A stretch of DNA of 64,000 nucleotides from Polynucleobacter sp. AM-7D1 (GTDB lineage Bacteria; Pseudomonadota; Gammaproteobacteria; Burkholderiales; Burkholderiaceae). The position numbers and the translations under genes were made by a program. The DNA is taken from positions 1,054,001 to 1,118,000 of the forward strand of contig NZ_CP061319.1 in the NCBI RefSeq assembly GCF_018688455.1, given 5' to 3'. Shown here piece after piece: positions 34,033 to 41,972 of this stretch. The notes below the pieces were generated by a model. That model was not told the DNA's origin. It worked only from the letters and a program-made list of their open reading frames with translations, and searched no databases. Within the stretch, counting starts at the first letter, position 1. Every line of letters begins with the position of its first letter.

Positions 34033-34060
34033 CCACCAGCATCCCAATAGATGCTGGTGG
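34033..34060. repeat. perfect 11-bp hairpin
   Basis: CCACCAGCATC (34033-34043) and GATGCTGGTGG (34050-34060) around the loop CCAATA. On the minus strand it lies about 95 bases past the stop of the gene ending at 34156 and is followed by a weak T-rich run, so it may be that gene's terminator. Confidence 0.6.
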
Positions 34061-34155
34061 ACTTATGAATTATCTAAATTGTTAAAGAACAGAAAAGCAA
34101 AAACTACTAAATTCAGGGGCTTACGGCATTTCGCTCGTTCGTCCCTGCTACTGCT

Positions 34156-35178
34156 TTAATCCACTTCTACTTCATCATCCTGGAGGTTCTCGAACTTTTT
34201 CTTCATCTTGCGATACGCTGCCAAACGCTCGAGCTGAGCAAAAGCAAAGTTTTGGGATTTCACAAAATGATCACTAAATCCAGAGAATGGCCGAAACGTT
34301 GCCTTCCAATACAAGCGCTCCAAAAGCAACGCAATCTGCGGTTTTAATCTCATGAAATGGACCTCAAAGAATAGGAAATAGGCATAACAATTTAAGTCAT
34401 GCCACAGGCAATCGGGATTTTGAAGTTGGTACTCATCGAGCACTTTTTCCTCATCATCAAAGACGGCAATTTCATCGCCCCTGGCAATGAGCCATTGGTT
34501 GAGAGATTCAAACAGCTCTGGATAGAATTTGAGGGCTGCCGGCCAATCCAAACTATGGGGATCACCCGCTTCCATACTCTCTCTAATCTTGGTATGACAC
34601 TCGAGCAAAAAGGTCGCGTGATCGATTCGCTCAGGTGAAATTTCATACGCAAGATTGCTTATGTAAGCAGGTGCATGAACTTGATGGTGATTACTCAAGC
34701 CCAGTTTCTCGGCAATTTTCTGAGGTCCTAGAGAGCACACCTTCTCCTCAAATTGCCCGCTCGCTCTAGCTTGCTCATAGCTTTCATAGCGTGGTGAAGT
34801 CCACAGCGCATAGGCATAGGCTTCAATGATTTCTTGCTCCACGGCATCTTGGGGTTTGAGGGTCTTCACGATCTTTTGTGCATGCGCTTCATACTCTTTG
34901 GGGTCTTCAAAGGGCATGAGCAACTTCTTAGCGCGTAGACCATGAACCATCTTGCAATTGTTGCGTGAAGCCTCTTTGCCCTTCTTGCTACGAGGACCGG
35001 TTTGGCCTTGATACTTGCCCTTCTTGCCCCGTTTTGGGGGCTCGGTGGCGAGGAGCTCTTGGCTTATTGCACTTGTATCTGTTCCATCTAGAACCTCTAC
35101 TACATCTTGCACTTGCGCTTCTTCTGGGGTTGATGATTCTTCGTTGTGTATATCTCTTAAATTTTGATTTAGATCCAT
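34156..35178 (-). CDS. hypothetical protein with GPRSKKGK...HGLRAK N-terminal motif
   Basis: A 340-residue soluble protein with an acidic N-terminal tail, then a basic segment GPRSKKGKEASRNNCKMVHG (about 60-80). That segment recalls a widespread uncharacterised family of the form GPxSxxGKxxSxxNxxKHGL. A helical C-terminal domain of about 250 residues follows. AGGAG lies well placed before the ATG at 35178. Function unknown. The long upstream leader (35179-35766) suggests its own promoter. Confidence 0.65.
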   Translation of the reverse strand: MDLNQNLRDIHNEESSTPEEAQVQDVVEVLDGTDTSAISQELLATEPPKRGKKGKYQGQTGPRSKKGKEASRNNCKMVHGLRAKKLLMPFEDPKEYEAHAQKIVKTLKPQDAVEQEIIEAYAYALWTSPRYESYEQARASGQFEEKVCSLGPQKIAEKLGLSNHHQVHAPAYISNLAYEISPERIDHATFLLECHTKIRESMEAGDPHSLDWPAALKFYPELFESLNQWLIARGDEIAVFDDEEKVLDEYQLQNPDCLWHDLNCYAYFLFFEVHFMRLKPQIALLLERLYWKATFRPFSGFSDHFVKSQNFAFAQLERLAAYRKMKKKFENLQDDEVEVD

Positions 35179-35766
35179 GATCTATCTCCTGGTAGGTTGG
35201 TTTTTTAGTTAGCTTTACAAACCCCTGCTGCGGATGACATTGCCATCCGCTCCAAAGGGCACTGCAAGTACCAACAAAACCTCAGAGACAGGTTTATGAC
35301 CAGACTGGGTAAGGTTCCGGTATTTCGCTCCAAATGCGACAAGAGCGCTAAACATCAGCAATCACATCACAAGTGAATCACGCTCAATAACAGCGCTTAA
35401 GGCAAATCAATAGGGGGCAAATTCTGGGCAGAATTCTTGGATCATTCGCTAGGCTTTGACAGCCAATTAATGAACAAGTGACTGTGGAGAAGATGTCTAC
35501 TCTAAGCGCTAGTAGCGAGATCATGGCGATCTACTACGTTGCTGCGCTCTACATAATTCCAACATGGTGCTTGTTAACAAAATCTTAATACGAAATATTT
35601 TGGAATGCAACAAGCAAAACATAAATTATTTTTTAGATTGTAGTTTTCATGATTTGAAGTCTGAGGCTACATTACAAACTAATTAATATTTAGTTGATGT
35701 TTACATCATGTTTACTACACATTTCCACATATTTTCCTTATATTTTCGTATGTTTTCTTATGTTTG
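35179..35766. other. 588-bp intergenic region with hairpins and phased T-tracts
   Basis: No convincing gene. It contains a perfect 7-bp hairpin (GCGGATG/CATCCGC, 35230-35250) in the leader of the downstream minus-strand gene and a partial inverted repeat around AGATC/GATCT (35518-35532). A strongly AT-rich right part has T-tracts phased at about 10.6 bases (35689-35765). Confidence 0.6.
35689..35765. repeat. eight T-tracts in phase with the DNA helix
   Basis: Runs of three to four T begin at 35689, 35700, 35711, 35722, 35732, 35743, 35753 and 35763. Spacings are 10 or 11 bases throughout, the pattern of intrinsically bent DNA. Confidence 0.65.
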
Positions 35767-37032
35767 CTAAGCCACCTCTTCATCATTGCCAAGCGAATCA
35801 TCCGTCGTGGAGGTATCAAGCAATACGGAACTCGTGATGGGCAGTGCCTCTACTCCGCTTAAGGTCTTATTAATTTTGCGAGTACGCACATCAACGCTCT
35901 CAAAAGATTTGCTAGCAGCATCAAGTTTTTTACGGGTTGCATCGATTACCTCCCCAAACTTGCCGAACTCAGTCTTAATTTGACCCAAGGTATTCCATAT
36001 TTCTGATGAGCGCTTTTCAATAGCCAGGGTTCTAAAGCCCATATGCAGGCTGTTGAGCATCGCTGAAAAGGTGGATGGGCCAGCTACTGTAACGCGGTAA
36101 TCACGTTGCAATAACTCCAGCAAGCCTTGCCTGCGCATGACTTCGGCATATAAGCCTTCGGTTGGCAAAAACAAGATAGCAAAGTCAGTAGTGTGCGGCG
36201 GCTCGATATACTTTTCTCGAATTGTTTTAGCCTCTAACTTAATGCGCGACTCTAGCGCCTTTGCTGCAGACTCCATATCTGCGATATCCGCTCGATCTTG
36301 TGCATCCATGAGGCGTTGATAGTCTTCCATGGGAAATTTAGCGTCCACCGGCAACCAAACTGGGGACTCTGCAGATGGGCCAGGCAAGCGAATGGCAAAT
36401 TCCACAACATCACGGCTACCCGGTTTAGTAGAAATATTCTTTTGATACTGATCGATTGTGAGGGTTTGCTCTATCAAGGCGCCTAACTGCACTTCACCCC
36501 ATGTACCGCGTGATTTGACGTTAGTCAGAACACGCTTTAAATCACCTACCCCAGAAGCTAGGGTTTGCATTTCCCCCAACCCGCGATGTACAGCTTCCAA
36601 ACGATCTGAGACCTGCTTGAATGATTCGCCGAGGCGCTGCTCAAGCGTAGCGTGTAACTTCTCATCTACCGTTTTACGCATCTCTTCTAATTTATTTGCA
36701 GTATCACTTTGAATCTCACCTAAGCGCGTAACTAGTGTTTCGCGCACTTCACGACCGGTATTACCCAATTGATCCGTCAACACTGTGCGTAAGTTCGTTA
36801 GATCTCGATTTAAATCTGCTTTTAAATCATTGCCCGCCTGACGATTATTTTCTAAAAGTGCTTTGACAGCTCCTGAAAGCTCAGCGACCTGTTGTTGCAT
36901 TTGTAAGAGCGCTTTGGAAGACTCTTCGTCAGCCCTCGTATCTCCATTTAGGGAAAACATTTTATAGAGCACTAAAACCAGCAAAAGGGCTATTGCAATG
37001 AGGAGTGCGGTGTTGAGGTCAACTGCATTCAT
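35767..37032 (-). CDS. rmuC: DNA recombination protein RmuC
   Basis: A predicted nuclease-fold protein that limits DNA inversions. An N-terminal membrane helix (LLIAIALLLVLVLYKMF, 10-26) is followed by a long coiled coil (about 40-170) and the RmuC core. The core has LTNVKSRGTWGEVQLGALIEQ, LPVDAKFPMEDYQRL and FLPTEGLYAEVMR. At 421 residues it is of family length. The stop lies inside the phased T-tract region. Confidence 0.94.
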   Translation of the reverse strand: MNAVDLNTALLIAIALLLVLVLYKMFSLNGDTRADEESSKALLQMQQQVAELSGAVKALLENNRQAGNDLKADLNRDLTNLRTVLTDQLGNTGREVRETLVTRLGEIQSDTANKLEEMRKTVDEKLHATLEQRLGESFKQVSDRLEAVHRGLGEMQTLASGVGDLKRVLTNVKSRGTWGEVQLGALIEQTLTIDQYQKNISTKPGSRDVVEFAIRLPGPSAESPVWLPVDAKFPMEDYQRLMDAQDRADIADMESAAKALESRIKLEAKTIREKYIEPPHTTDFAILFLPTEGLYAEVMRRQGLLELLQRDYRVTVAGPSTFSAMLNSLHMGFRTLAIEKRSSEIWNTLGQIKTEFGKFGEVIDATRKKLDAASKSFESVDVRTRKINKTLSGVEALPITSSVLLDTSTTDDSLGNDEEVA

Positions 37033-37113
37033 TCTAAATACCTTAGAGAGTAGTTTTTATCAATCTGACTATACCCCAGAGACATTTTTCAATGCCGCTG
37101 GGTATTAAGTTAT

Positions 37114-38502
37114 TTACTTTTGCACATCACCTTGTGAATCGGTATTGCGCCCTTGACTGACCTTCTTGCGCATATACGCCGGTTTAACCGACTCTTCATC
37201 CATACAAAACATCATGCTGTCATTCAGATCGGCCACTCGGTTCATCATCTTGCTTGACGAATACATCAATTCTTTTTCCATCAAACCAGAATCACGGCGA
37301 TCTAGTAATTTACGTAAGTACTTCACGGTTTCTTGCAGCCACGGATTGTTGTGCGCCCGATCCTCTAATTGACGCACTAACCCCTCTACAGCATCCCAGT
37401 TGCGGTTTTGCACATGGCGGCGCGCTTCACGTTGAATTTCAGCGGATTCAACTTCATTAAAGCGACGCGCGACCAGTTCATTTTCTGTTGCCATCCGGTA
37501 CTCAGGTAAACCGACTACTGGCATGGCGGGTAATTTGACCTGGCATTGCTGCTCTTTACCCTGCTTGTCTTTCAAATTGATAGTGCATGTGAGAACTGAA
37601 TTAGCGTCTTGCAGGTGAATAACTTCATTCATCGAAAGTGAAATCGCCATCCACACTTCAGAACCGGCAGCAATCGAAGGCAAGCAATACTGCCCCTTAC
37701 CATTTTGAATATAGTCATTGCGCACTTGAATTTGACCCATGCGTGCTAATAAGGGGGTATCTAACTTCACGCGTACATCTTGAAATGCCAGGTTAGCCAA
37801 AAAGCCCATCTCTGCATCAAAGGATTCTGCTAAGTCTTCCACGCGCTCACCGTACCAAGAATTGCCTTGACCAGCATTGGCAATGGCGGTCATGAGCTCT
37901 TCATTAAAGTCGACGCCAATGCCGACGGTTGAAGTGGTGACTCCAGCACTAGCTAATTCGCGCACCTGATCGCAAATTTGCTGGGTATCGACAATACCGT
38001 GATTAGCCTCACCATCAGACAATAAAATCACGCGACTCATCATGCCACTACCGGCTGTCGGTGCTAATGTCTCAGCACCTTTGAGCCAACCAGCATGCAA
38101 TGCTGTGCCACCTCTCGCTTCAACTTCTAATAAACGCATTGGCATAAGTGTGCGCGCTAAGCGCACGGGCATCGTCTCTACTAAGACATCAATGGCCGTG
38201 TCATAGACAACAAGTGATACCTTATCTTCATCATCTAAGCGTCCCAATAAATCGAGTGCGCAGCGTTTTGCCTCTTCAATCTTTCTGCCACCCATGGAAC
38301 CTGAACGGTCAATGACTAAAGAGATTGCTAAAGGGGTACGTTTGACTTCACCCGTTAGCAAAGGAGCGCGCAATCGCACCAGAAGATCTAAGCTATGCCC
38401 AGCGTTACTCGCAATAACATCTTTACGAAGATCCAGAATCACTTCTAGGCCTTGGCCAGCAGCGTTGGTGTTGTTCTGTGCGTTGTTATTTGCGTTACTC
38501 AT
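37114..38502 (-). CDS. VWA-domain protein
   Basis: A von Willebrand factor A domain (about residues 55-230) with an intact MIDAS metal site: VIDRSGSMGG, a later threonine in GGTALHAGW and the acidic SDGEANHG. A beta-rich region and a helical C-terminus follow, with no signal or membrane segment, so it is cytoplasmic. The ATG at 38502 follows AAGGA and overlaps the upstream regulator stop by 8 bases, so the two are co-translated. The role is unknown; a regulated VWA protein coupled to its own MerR-like gene suggests a stress or mobile-element function. Confidence 0.85.
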   Translation of the reverse strand: MSNANNNAQNNTNAAGQGLEVILDLRKDVIASNAGHSLDLLVRLRAPLLTGEVKRTPLAISLVIDRSGSMGGRKIEEAKRCALDLLGRLDDEDKVSLVVYDTAIDVLVETMPVRLARTLMPMRLLEVEARGGTALHAGWLKGAETLAPTAGSGMMSRVILLSDGEANHGIVDTQQICDQVRELASAGVTTSTVGIGVDFNEELMTAIANAGQGNSWYGERVEDLAESFDAEMGFLANLAFQDVRVKLDTPLLARMGQIQVRNDYIQNGKGQYCLPSIAAGSEVWMAISLSMNEVIHLQDANSVLTCTINLKDKQGKEQQCQVKLPAMPVVGLPEYRMATENELVARRFNEVESAEIQREARRHVQNRNWDAVEGLVRQLEDRAHNNPWLQETVKYLRKLLDRRDSGLMEKELMYSSSKMMNRVADLNDSMMFCMDEESVKPAYMRKKVSQGRNTDSQGDVQK

Positions 38503-39397
38503 TTTCTTTTCCTTTGCATTGCTGCGCATTTGCAGCCAGTAGTTGATTCAGTATTTCTTCTATTAATAAATTTTGGTGTTGAATTTCTTTTTGCAGAATT
38601 TCAAAATGTGTGAAGGATCGCATTCGATCTCCCTCCATATCGAATCGCGTTCGCTCTAGCTCTTGCCTTAATTCCTCTATCTGCGCACGCAAGGCCTGCG
38701 TACTCTCCCCTTGCCGCTTGTAGATGTCATGCATTCCGGCTTTAAGTGTTTCGCCAATTGCGATGAGCTGCTCATTAGTTTTGGATTGTTGACCAAGGTC
38801 AACCATCTCATCCATGCTGTCGTACGAGTGAGATACCTGTTCAACTGCATCAGAAATACTGTTGCTGATTGAAAACGACATACTGTCTTGGCTGCGCTGT
38901 TCTGCTTTTTCTATTTGCTCCATAAAAGACAGTCTTTGACTATCGCGGCGAGTGCTTGCGACATTTCTGATGCTGTCTTTGGATGGATGAGGTCGCTCTA
39001 ATTGACTGCGCTTTGTTTGCTGCGCCCCAGGATTTTGAAATGAAGCAACCAAGATCTCAGCCATGCTTGGTACTGTTTTGGTCATGACCAGGGTTTCGAG
39101 TTTGTCCAAATTTTCCGACATGAGATACGGCGCAACCTTTTGCATGGGGTAACCGTTTTCAACCAAGAGCCTGCCCGCTAAAAATTGCAGCAGGTGTTTG
39201 TAGCCATACTGGGCATCGCGGCCGATACGTTCAGGACGCGCTACTAAGCCTTCTGCTACGTAATAGCGCACGATGCGTTCATTGATTTTGTCTAGGTCCC
39301 CAGGTAATTGGAGGTAATGGGCGCACTGACTGGCAAGGTTGGCCAAGTCGGTGGCATTGCCACTGAAATGCTGGTGCTCGTTAATAAAAAAACCCAT
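38495..39397 (-). CDS. MerR-like DNA-binding protein with coiled-coil tail
   Basis: A 300-residue protein. Residues 25-95 look like a MerR-type winged helix (INERIVRYYVAEGLVARPERI), then a linker and a C-terminal coiled coil (about 225-285, heptads in LRAQIEELRQELERTRFDMEG). No metal-binding cysteines typical of metal MerR proteins are seen. It is translationally coupled to the VWA gene. A cluster of TGTCAA repeats upstream is the likely binding region. Confidence 0.75.
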   Translation of the reverse strand: MGFFINEHQHFSGNATDLANLASQCAHYLQLPGDLDKINERIVRYYVAEGLVARPERIGRDAQYGYKHLLQFLAGRLLVENGYPMQKVAPYLMSENLDKLETLVMTKTVPSMAEILVASFQNPGAQQTKRSQLERPHPSKDSIRNVASTRRDSQRLSFMEQIEKAEQRSQDSMSFSISNSISDAVEQVSHSYDSMDEMVDLGQQSKTNEQLIAIGETLKAGMHDIYKRQGESTQALRAQIEELRQELERTRFDMEGDRMRSFTHFEILQKEIQHQNLLIEEILNQLLAANAQQCKGKENE

Positions 39398-39442
39398 AAA
39401 ACCCCCTTTTAATACTATCTAGACCACTATTTGGCGTTTAAA

Positions 39443-39530
39443 TCCACTGTCAACGTATTACTGTCAATATAACTATGTTGACATCTATTACTGTCAATAT
39501 CACACCAAATACTGGCAATGTCAATAGGTC
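39443..39530 (-). promoter_or_regulatory. repeated TGTCAA/TTGACA sites upstream of the MerR-like gene
   Basis: TGTCAA occurs at 39448, 39462, 39492 and 39519, and its complement TTGACA at 39478. The 15-base unit TATTACTGTCAATAT is repeated exactly at 39456-39470 and 39486-39500, 30 bases apart. Read on the minus strand the units are TTGACA, so they may be -35 boxes, regulator sites, or both. Confidence 0.6.
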
Positions 39531-39617
39531 TTGAAAAGTTTTTTAAGGTTTATTGACTCTGGATTCAGGGTACGGGGGTCAAAGCTCAGGGGATGAGCTT
39601 AGCAATACTAAAAGAGC

Positions 39618-39857
39618 CTATTTCTTAGATTTCCAGCGTACGCCAGCGCCGTCTTCTGGGCTGCCGATGAATTCAAGCCCTGCTTTTTCAAATGCTTTTT
39701 GAATTGAGTCAAGCGTCTTTGCCTGAGCAGCTGGCACGCCCTCGCCTGTTTCAAGGCGCATCAACGTAGAAAAAGCTACGCCAGAGAATTCGGCAAGTTC
39801 TTTTCCGGTCCATTTGAGTAATGAACGCGCTGCGCGAATTTGACCACTTGTAATCAA
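39618..39857 (-). CDS. XRE-family repressor
   Basis: A 79-residue protein with a helix-turn-helix (ARSLLKWTGKELAEFSGVAFSTLMRLETGEG) of the Cro/CI-like family. The start is a TTG at 39857; the N-terminus ITSGQIRAARSLL matches the family, and AAGG lies 10 bases upstream inside the operator. It is divergent from the YqaJ-RecT genes across a three-palindrome operator, so it most likely represses them and itself. Confidence 0.85.
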   Translation of the reverse strand: MITSGQIRAARSLLKWTGKELAEFSGVAFSTLMRLETGEGVPAAQAKTLDSIQKAFEKAGLEFIGSPEDGAGVRWKSKK

Positions 39858-39876
39858 GTAACTGTTACCTTATACT
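39848..39876 (+). promoter_or_regulatory. sigma-70 promoter of the YqaJ-RecT operon
   Basis: TTGTAA (39848-39853) and TATACT (39871-39876) with a 17-base spacer. The first operator palindrome lies in the spacer and the second covers the expected start of transcription, so repressor binding would block the polymerase. Confidence 0.6.
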
Positions 39877-39910
39877 AGGTAATCATTACTCATTAAGAGA
39901 TAATGATTAT
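39858..39910. promoter_or_regulatory. three 11-bp palindromic operators spaced 21 bp
   Basis: GTAACTGTTAC (39858-39868), GTAATCATTAC (39879-39889) and ATAATGATTAT (39900-39910). All have 5-base perfect arms and a single central base, with centres at 39863, 39884 and 39905. They lie between the divergent XRE repressor and YqaJ genes. Confidence 0.75.
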
Positions 39911-39929
39911 TTAAAATAGGACAATAAAT

Positions 39930-40868
39930 ATGCTTATGAATCAAGATTTTACACAGGATCGCACGAAATACATAGGCGGTTCTGATATTGGCGCAATTCT
40001 AGGGCTTTCTAAGTTCCGCACGCCGCTTGAGGTCTGGATGGAAAAGACAGGTAAAGAAGTAAGGCATCTCGACACCCTACCCCTGCGTTTTGGATCCTTT
40101 GCAGAAGAGTTTGTTGCCAGTGAATACGCCAGAGCTACCGGCTTTGAACTTCTTCATGATGAGTCCATCTATATCCACCCCACTCACCCCATGATGAGTG
40201 CGCATGTAGATCGATTTGTATTAGGTAATGGACTAAGCAAGCCTGCAACTCGCCTCTTGGAGTGCAAGACAGCAAATCCTTTTGCTAGAGGTGAATGGGG
40301 AGAGCCAGGCACTGATCAGGTGCCCATGAGTTATCTGTGTCAATGCATTTGGTATATGGCCATTACCGGTATTGAGCAATGCGACCTTGCAGTGCTCTTT
40401 GGTAATAGTGATTTTCGGATTTATGAAATAGAGCGTGATCTGGAATTAGAAGCGCTTGTCATTGAAAAGGCAATGCGCTTTTGGAATGATTACATTCTTA
40501 AAGACATTCCACCTCCAGCCCAAACAGAGGGCGACTATCAAGCGCTCTTTAAAAAGAGCAATCCTTCTAAAACAATAGAAGCCAATCCAAAGACAGTGGA
40601 GCTCATACGGCAGTTGCAATCATTGAGTAAGCAAAGCGGTGATATGGATGAACGGATTGCACAAATAAAGCAGCACATCATGAATGAGATGAAAGAAGCG
40701 GAAATTCTCAGCTATAAAGGCAATGTGATTGCGACCTGGAAAGCCCCAAAGCCTAGCTTTCGATTAGATGGCAAACGATTAGAGGCGGAAGAGAAGGAAA
40801 TCTATGAGCGCTACAAGATGCAGATTCAAAACAGCAGGCGCCTAGTGATTAAAAGCTTGGATATATAG
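39930..40868 (+). CDS. YqaJ-type exonuclease (lambda-exonuclease family)
   Basis: A phage-type alkaline exonuclease with a PD-(D/E)XK fold. The opening YIGGSDIGAILGLSKFRTPLEVW is the YqaJ signature. The acidic residue in HVDRF and the LLECKTA motif supply the metal site, and a glutamine follows in LCQCIWYM. The C-terminal third is helical. Such enzymes resect DNA ends for strand annealing. The start may be the ATG at 39930 or 39936; AGGA lies 8 bases before the first. It is followed 23 bases later by its RecT partner. Confidence 0.9.
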   Translation: MLMNQDFTQDRTKYIGGSDIGAILGLSKFRTPLEVWMEKTGKEVRHLDTLPLRFGSFAEEFVASEYARATGFELLHDESIYIHPTHPMMSAHVDRFVLGNGLSKPATRLLECKTANPFARGEWGEPGTDQVPMSYLCQCIWYMAITGIEQCDLAVLFGNSDFRIYEIERDLELEALVIEKAMRFWNDYILKDIPPPAQTEGDYQALFKKSNPSKTIEANPKTVELIRQLQSLSKQSGDMDERIAQIKQHIMNEMKEAEILSYKGNVIATWKAPKPSFRLDGKRLEAEEKEIYERYKMQIQNSRRLVIKSLDI

Positions 40869-40891
40869 AAAGAATATTTAAGGAGAAAACA

Positions 40892-41653
40892 ATGGATATG
40901 AATACTGCGGTTAGTCTTCTGAACATTAAAGAAGATTTATTAGATGATGAAGTGAATAGTTTTGGGATAAGTCCTAAGAGCGAGCGACTTAATCCAGTAG
41001 ACCCCAATGGAAAAGCTAAAAAAGCTAGAAGCAAAAGAATTCAAGCTGAACTCAACACTCATGAAAAATTAATGGCAACAGCAATTAAGAAAGTAGGCTG
41101 TACCGCCAGTGAATTGACAGCCTGGCTTAATGAAGCACCAAATACACCAGAAGCAGTTCAGCTCAATGCATTGAGATTGATTGGAAAGCATGAGTTAGAT
41201 CCGTTTGCCGGTGAAATATCCATTCATCAATATGAAAATGGTCACTGGCAAGCGTTTATTACGATTGATGGTTGGTCAAAGCTGATTAATAGCCACCCCG
41301 CTTTTAGCGGCATTGGCTTTACTGAGTCTAATGAACTTATTAGTGGAGTGCCTTCTTGGATGGGGTGCGCTATTTATCGCAATGATCGAGTGGTTCCAAT
41401 TGAAGTAAAAGAGTACCTATACGAAATTCAGACAGAGCATAGTATTTGGAAGGAGATGCCCAGAAGGATGCTTAGGCATCGGGTCATTGCACAGTGTGCG
41501 AGATTGGCTTTTGGAGTTTCGGCGCCAGAAATAATTCAGGGGGTGAACTTAACAAATAAAAATATAAAATTCTTGAAAAATCAAAGAGACGGCAATAAAA
41601 AAGCAAGCCAGACAGATAACTTAAAATTTTATATTGATGGTATGTTAAGGTAA
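40892..41653 (+). CDS. RecT/Bet-family single-strand annealing protein
   Basis: A 253-residue phage recombinase. The segment DPFAGEISIHQYENG...FITIDGWSKL (about residues 108-132) and WKEMPRRMLRHRVIAQCARLAFG (about 193-215) are characteristic of RecT/Bet. It pairs with the upstream YqaJ exonuclease as in lambda Exo-Bet. The N-terminal 60 residues are basic and less conserved. No SSB or integrase gene follows, so this looks like a prophage or mobile-element remnant module. Confidence 0.88.
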   Translation: MDMNTAVSLLNIKEDLLDDEVNSFGISPKSERLNPVDPNGKAKKARSKRIQAELNTHEKLMATAIKKVGCTASELTAWLNEAPNTPEAVQLNALRLIGKHELDPFAGEISIHQYENGHWQAFITIDGWSKLINSHPAFSGIGFTESNELISGVPSWMGCAIYRNDRVVPIEVKEYLYEIQTEHSIWKEMPRRMLRHRVIAQCARLAFGVSAPEIIQGVNLTNKNIKFLKNQRDGNKKASQTDNLKFYIDGMLR

Positions 41654-41972
41654 ATAACTTATGGCAATACGGACTGTCAGCGGCACTTAAGTAACTAGAT
41701 TTTGATATGGCAAGAAAAATTGGCATTCAAAGCAGAAGCAAGATTGATTGCCAGTATTGGCCACAAGGATCTTGGTAAGGGCCCGCATCTAAATATGTCG
41801 GATAACGGCGAAGGAGCTAGCGGAGAAGTTAGACCCCAGAGCAAATCAAGTTTCTTCAAAAATAATCGCAAAGAATTGTCTGGGGCATGAACGAAACAAT
41901 AAACACTACCCACCCAAACCGGGCCGGTCATTTAAAAGGAAGCAGTAAATGATATCTGGTAAACCAACAAAA
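41654..41972. other. 319-bp intergenic stretch without a convincing gene
   Basis: Short frames on both strands (41702-41890 plus, 41695-41931 minus) overlap each other and show no recognisable domain. A 26-codon frame starts at ATG 41949 behind AGGAAG and runs into the end of the next minus-strand gene. This may be decayed mobile-element sequence. Confidence 0.4.

Noticed and set aside
37040..37113. Possible hairpin between rmuC and the VWA gene
   Set aside because: The arms are unequal and no T-run follows, so a terminator is not supported.
41695..41931. Overlapping open frames of 62 and 78 codons on opposite strands in 41654-41972
   Set aside because: Neither has a domain or a Shine-Dalgarno, and at most one could be real; listed as an intergenic stretch.
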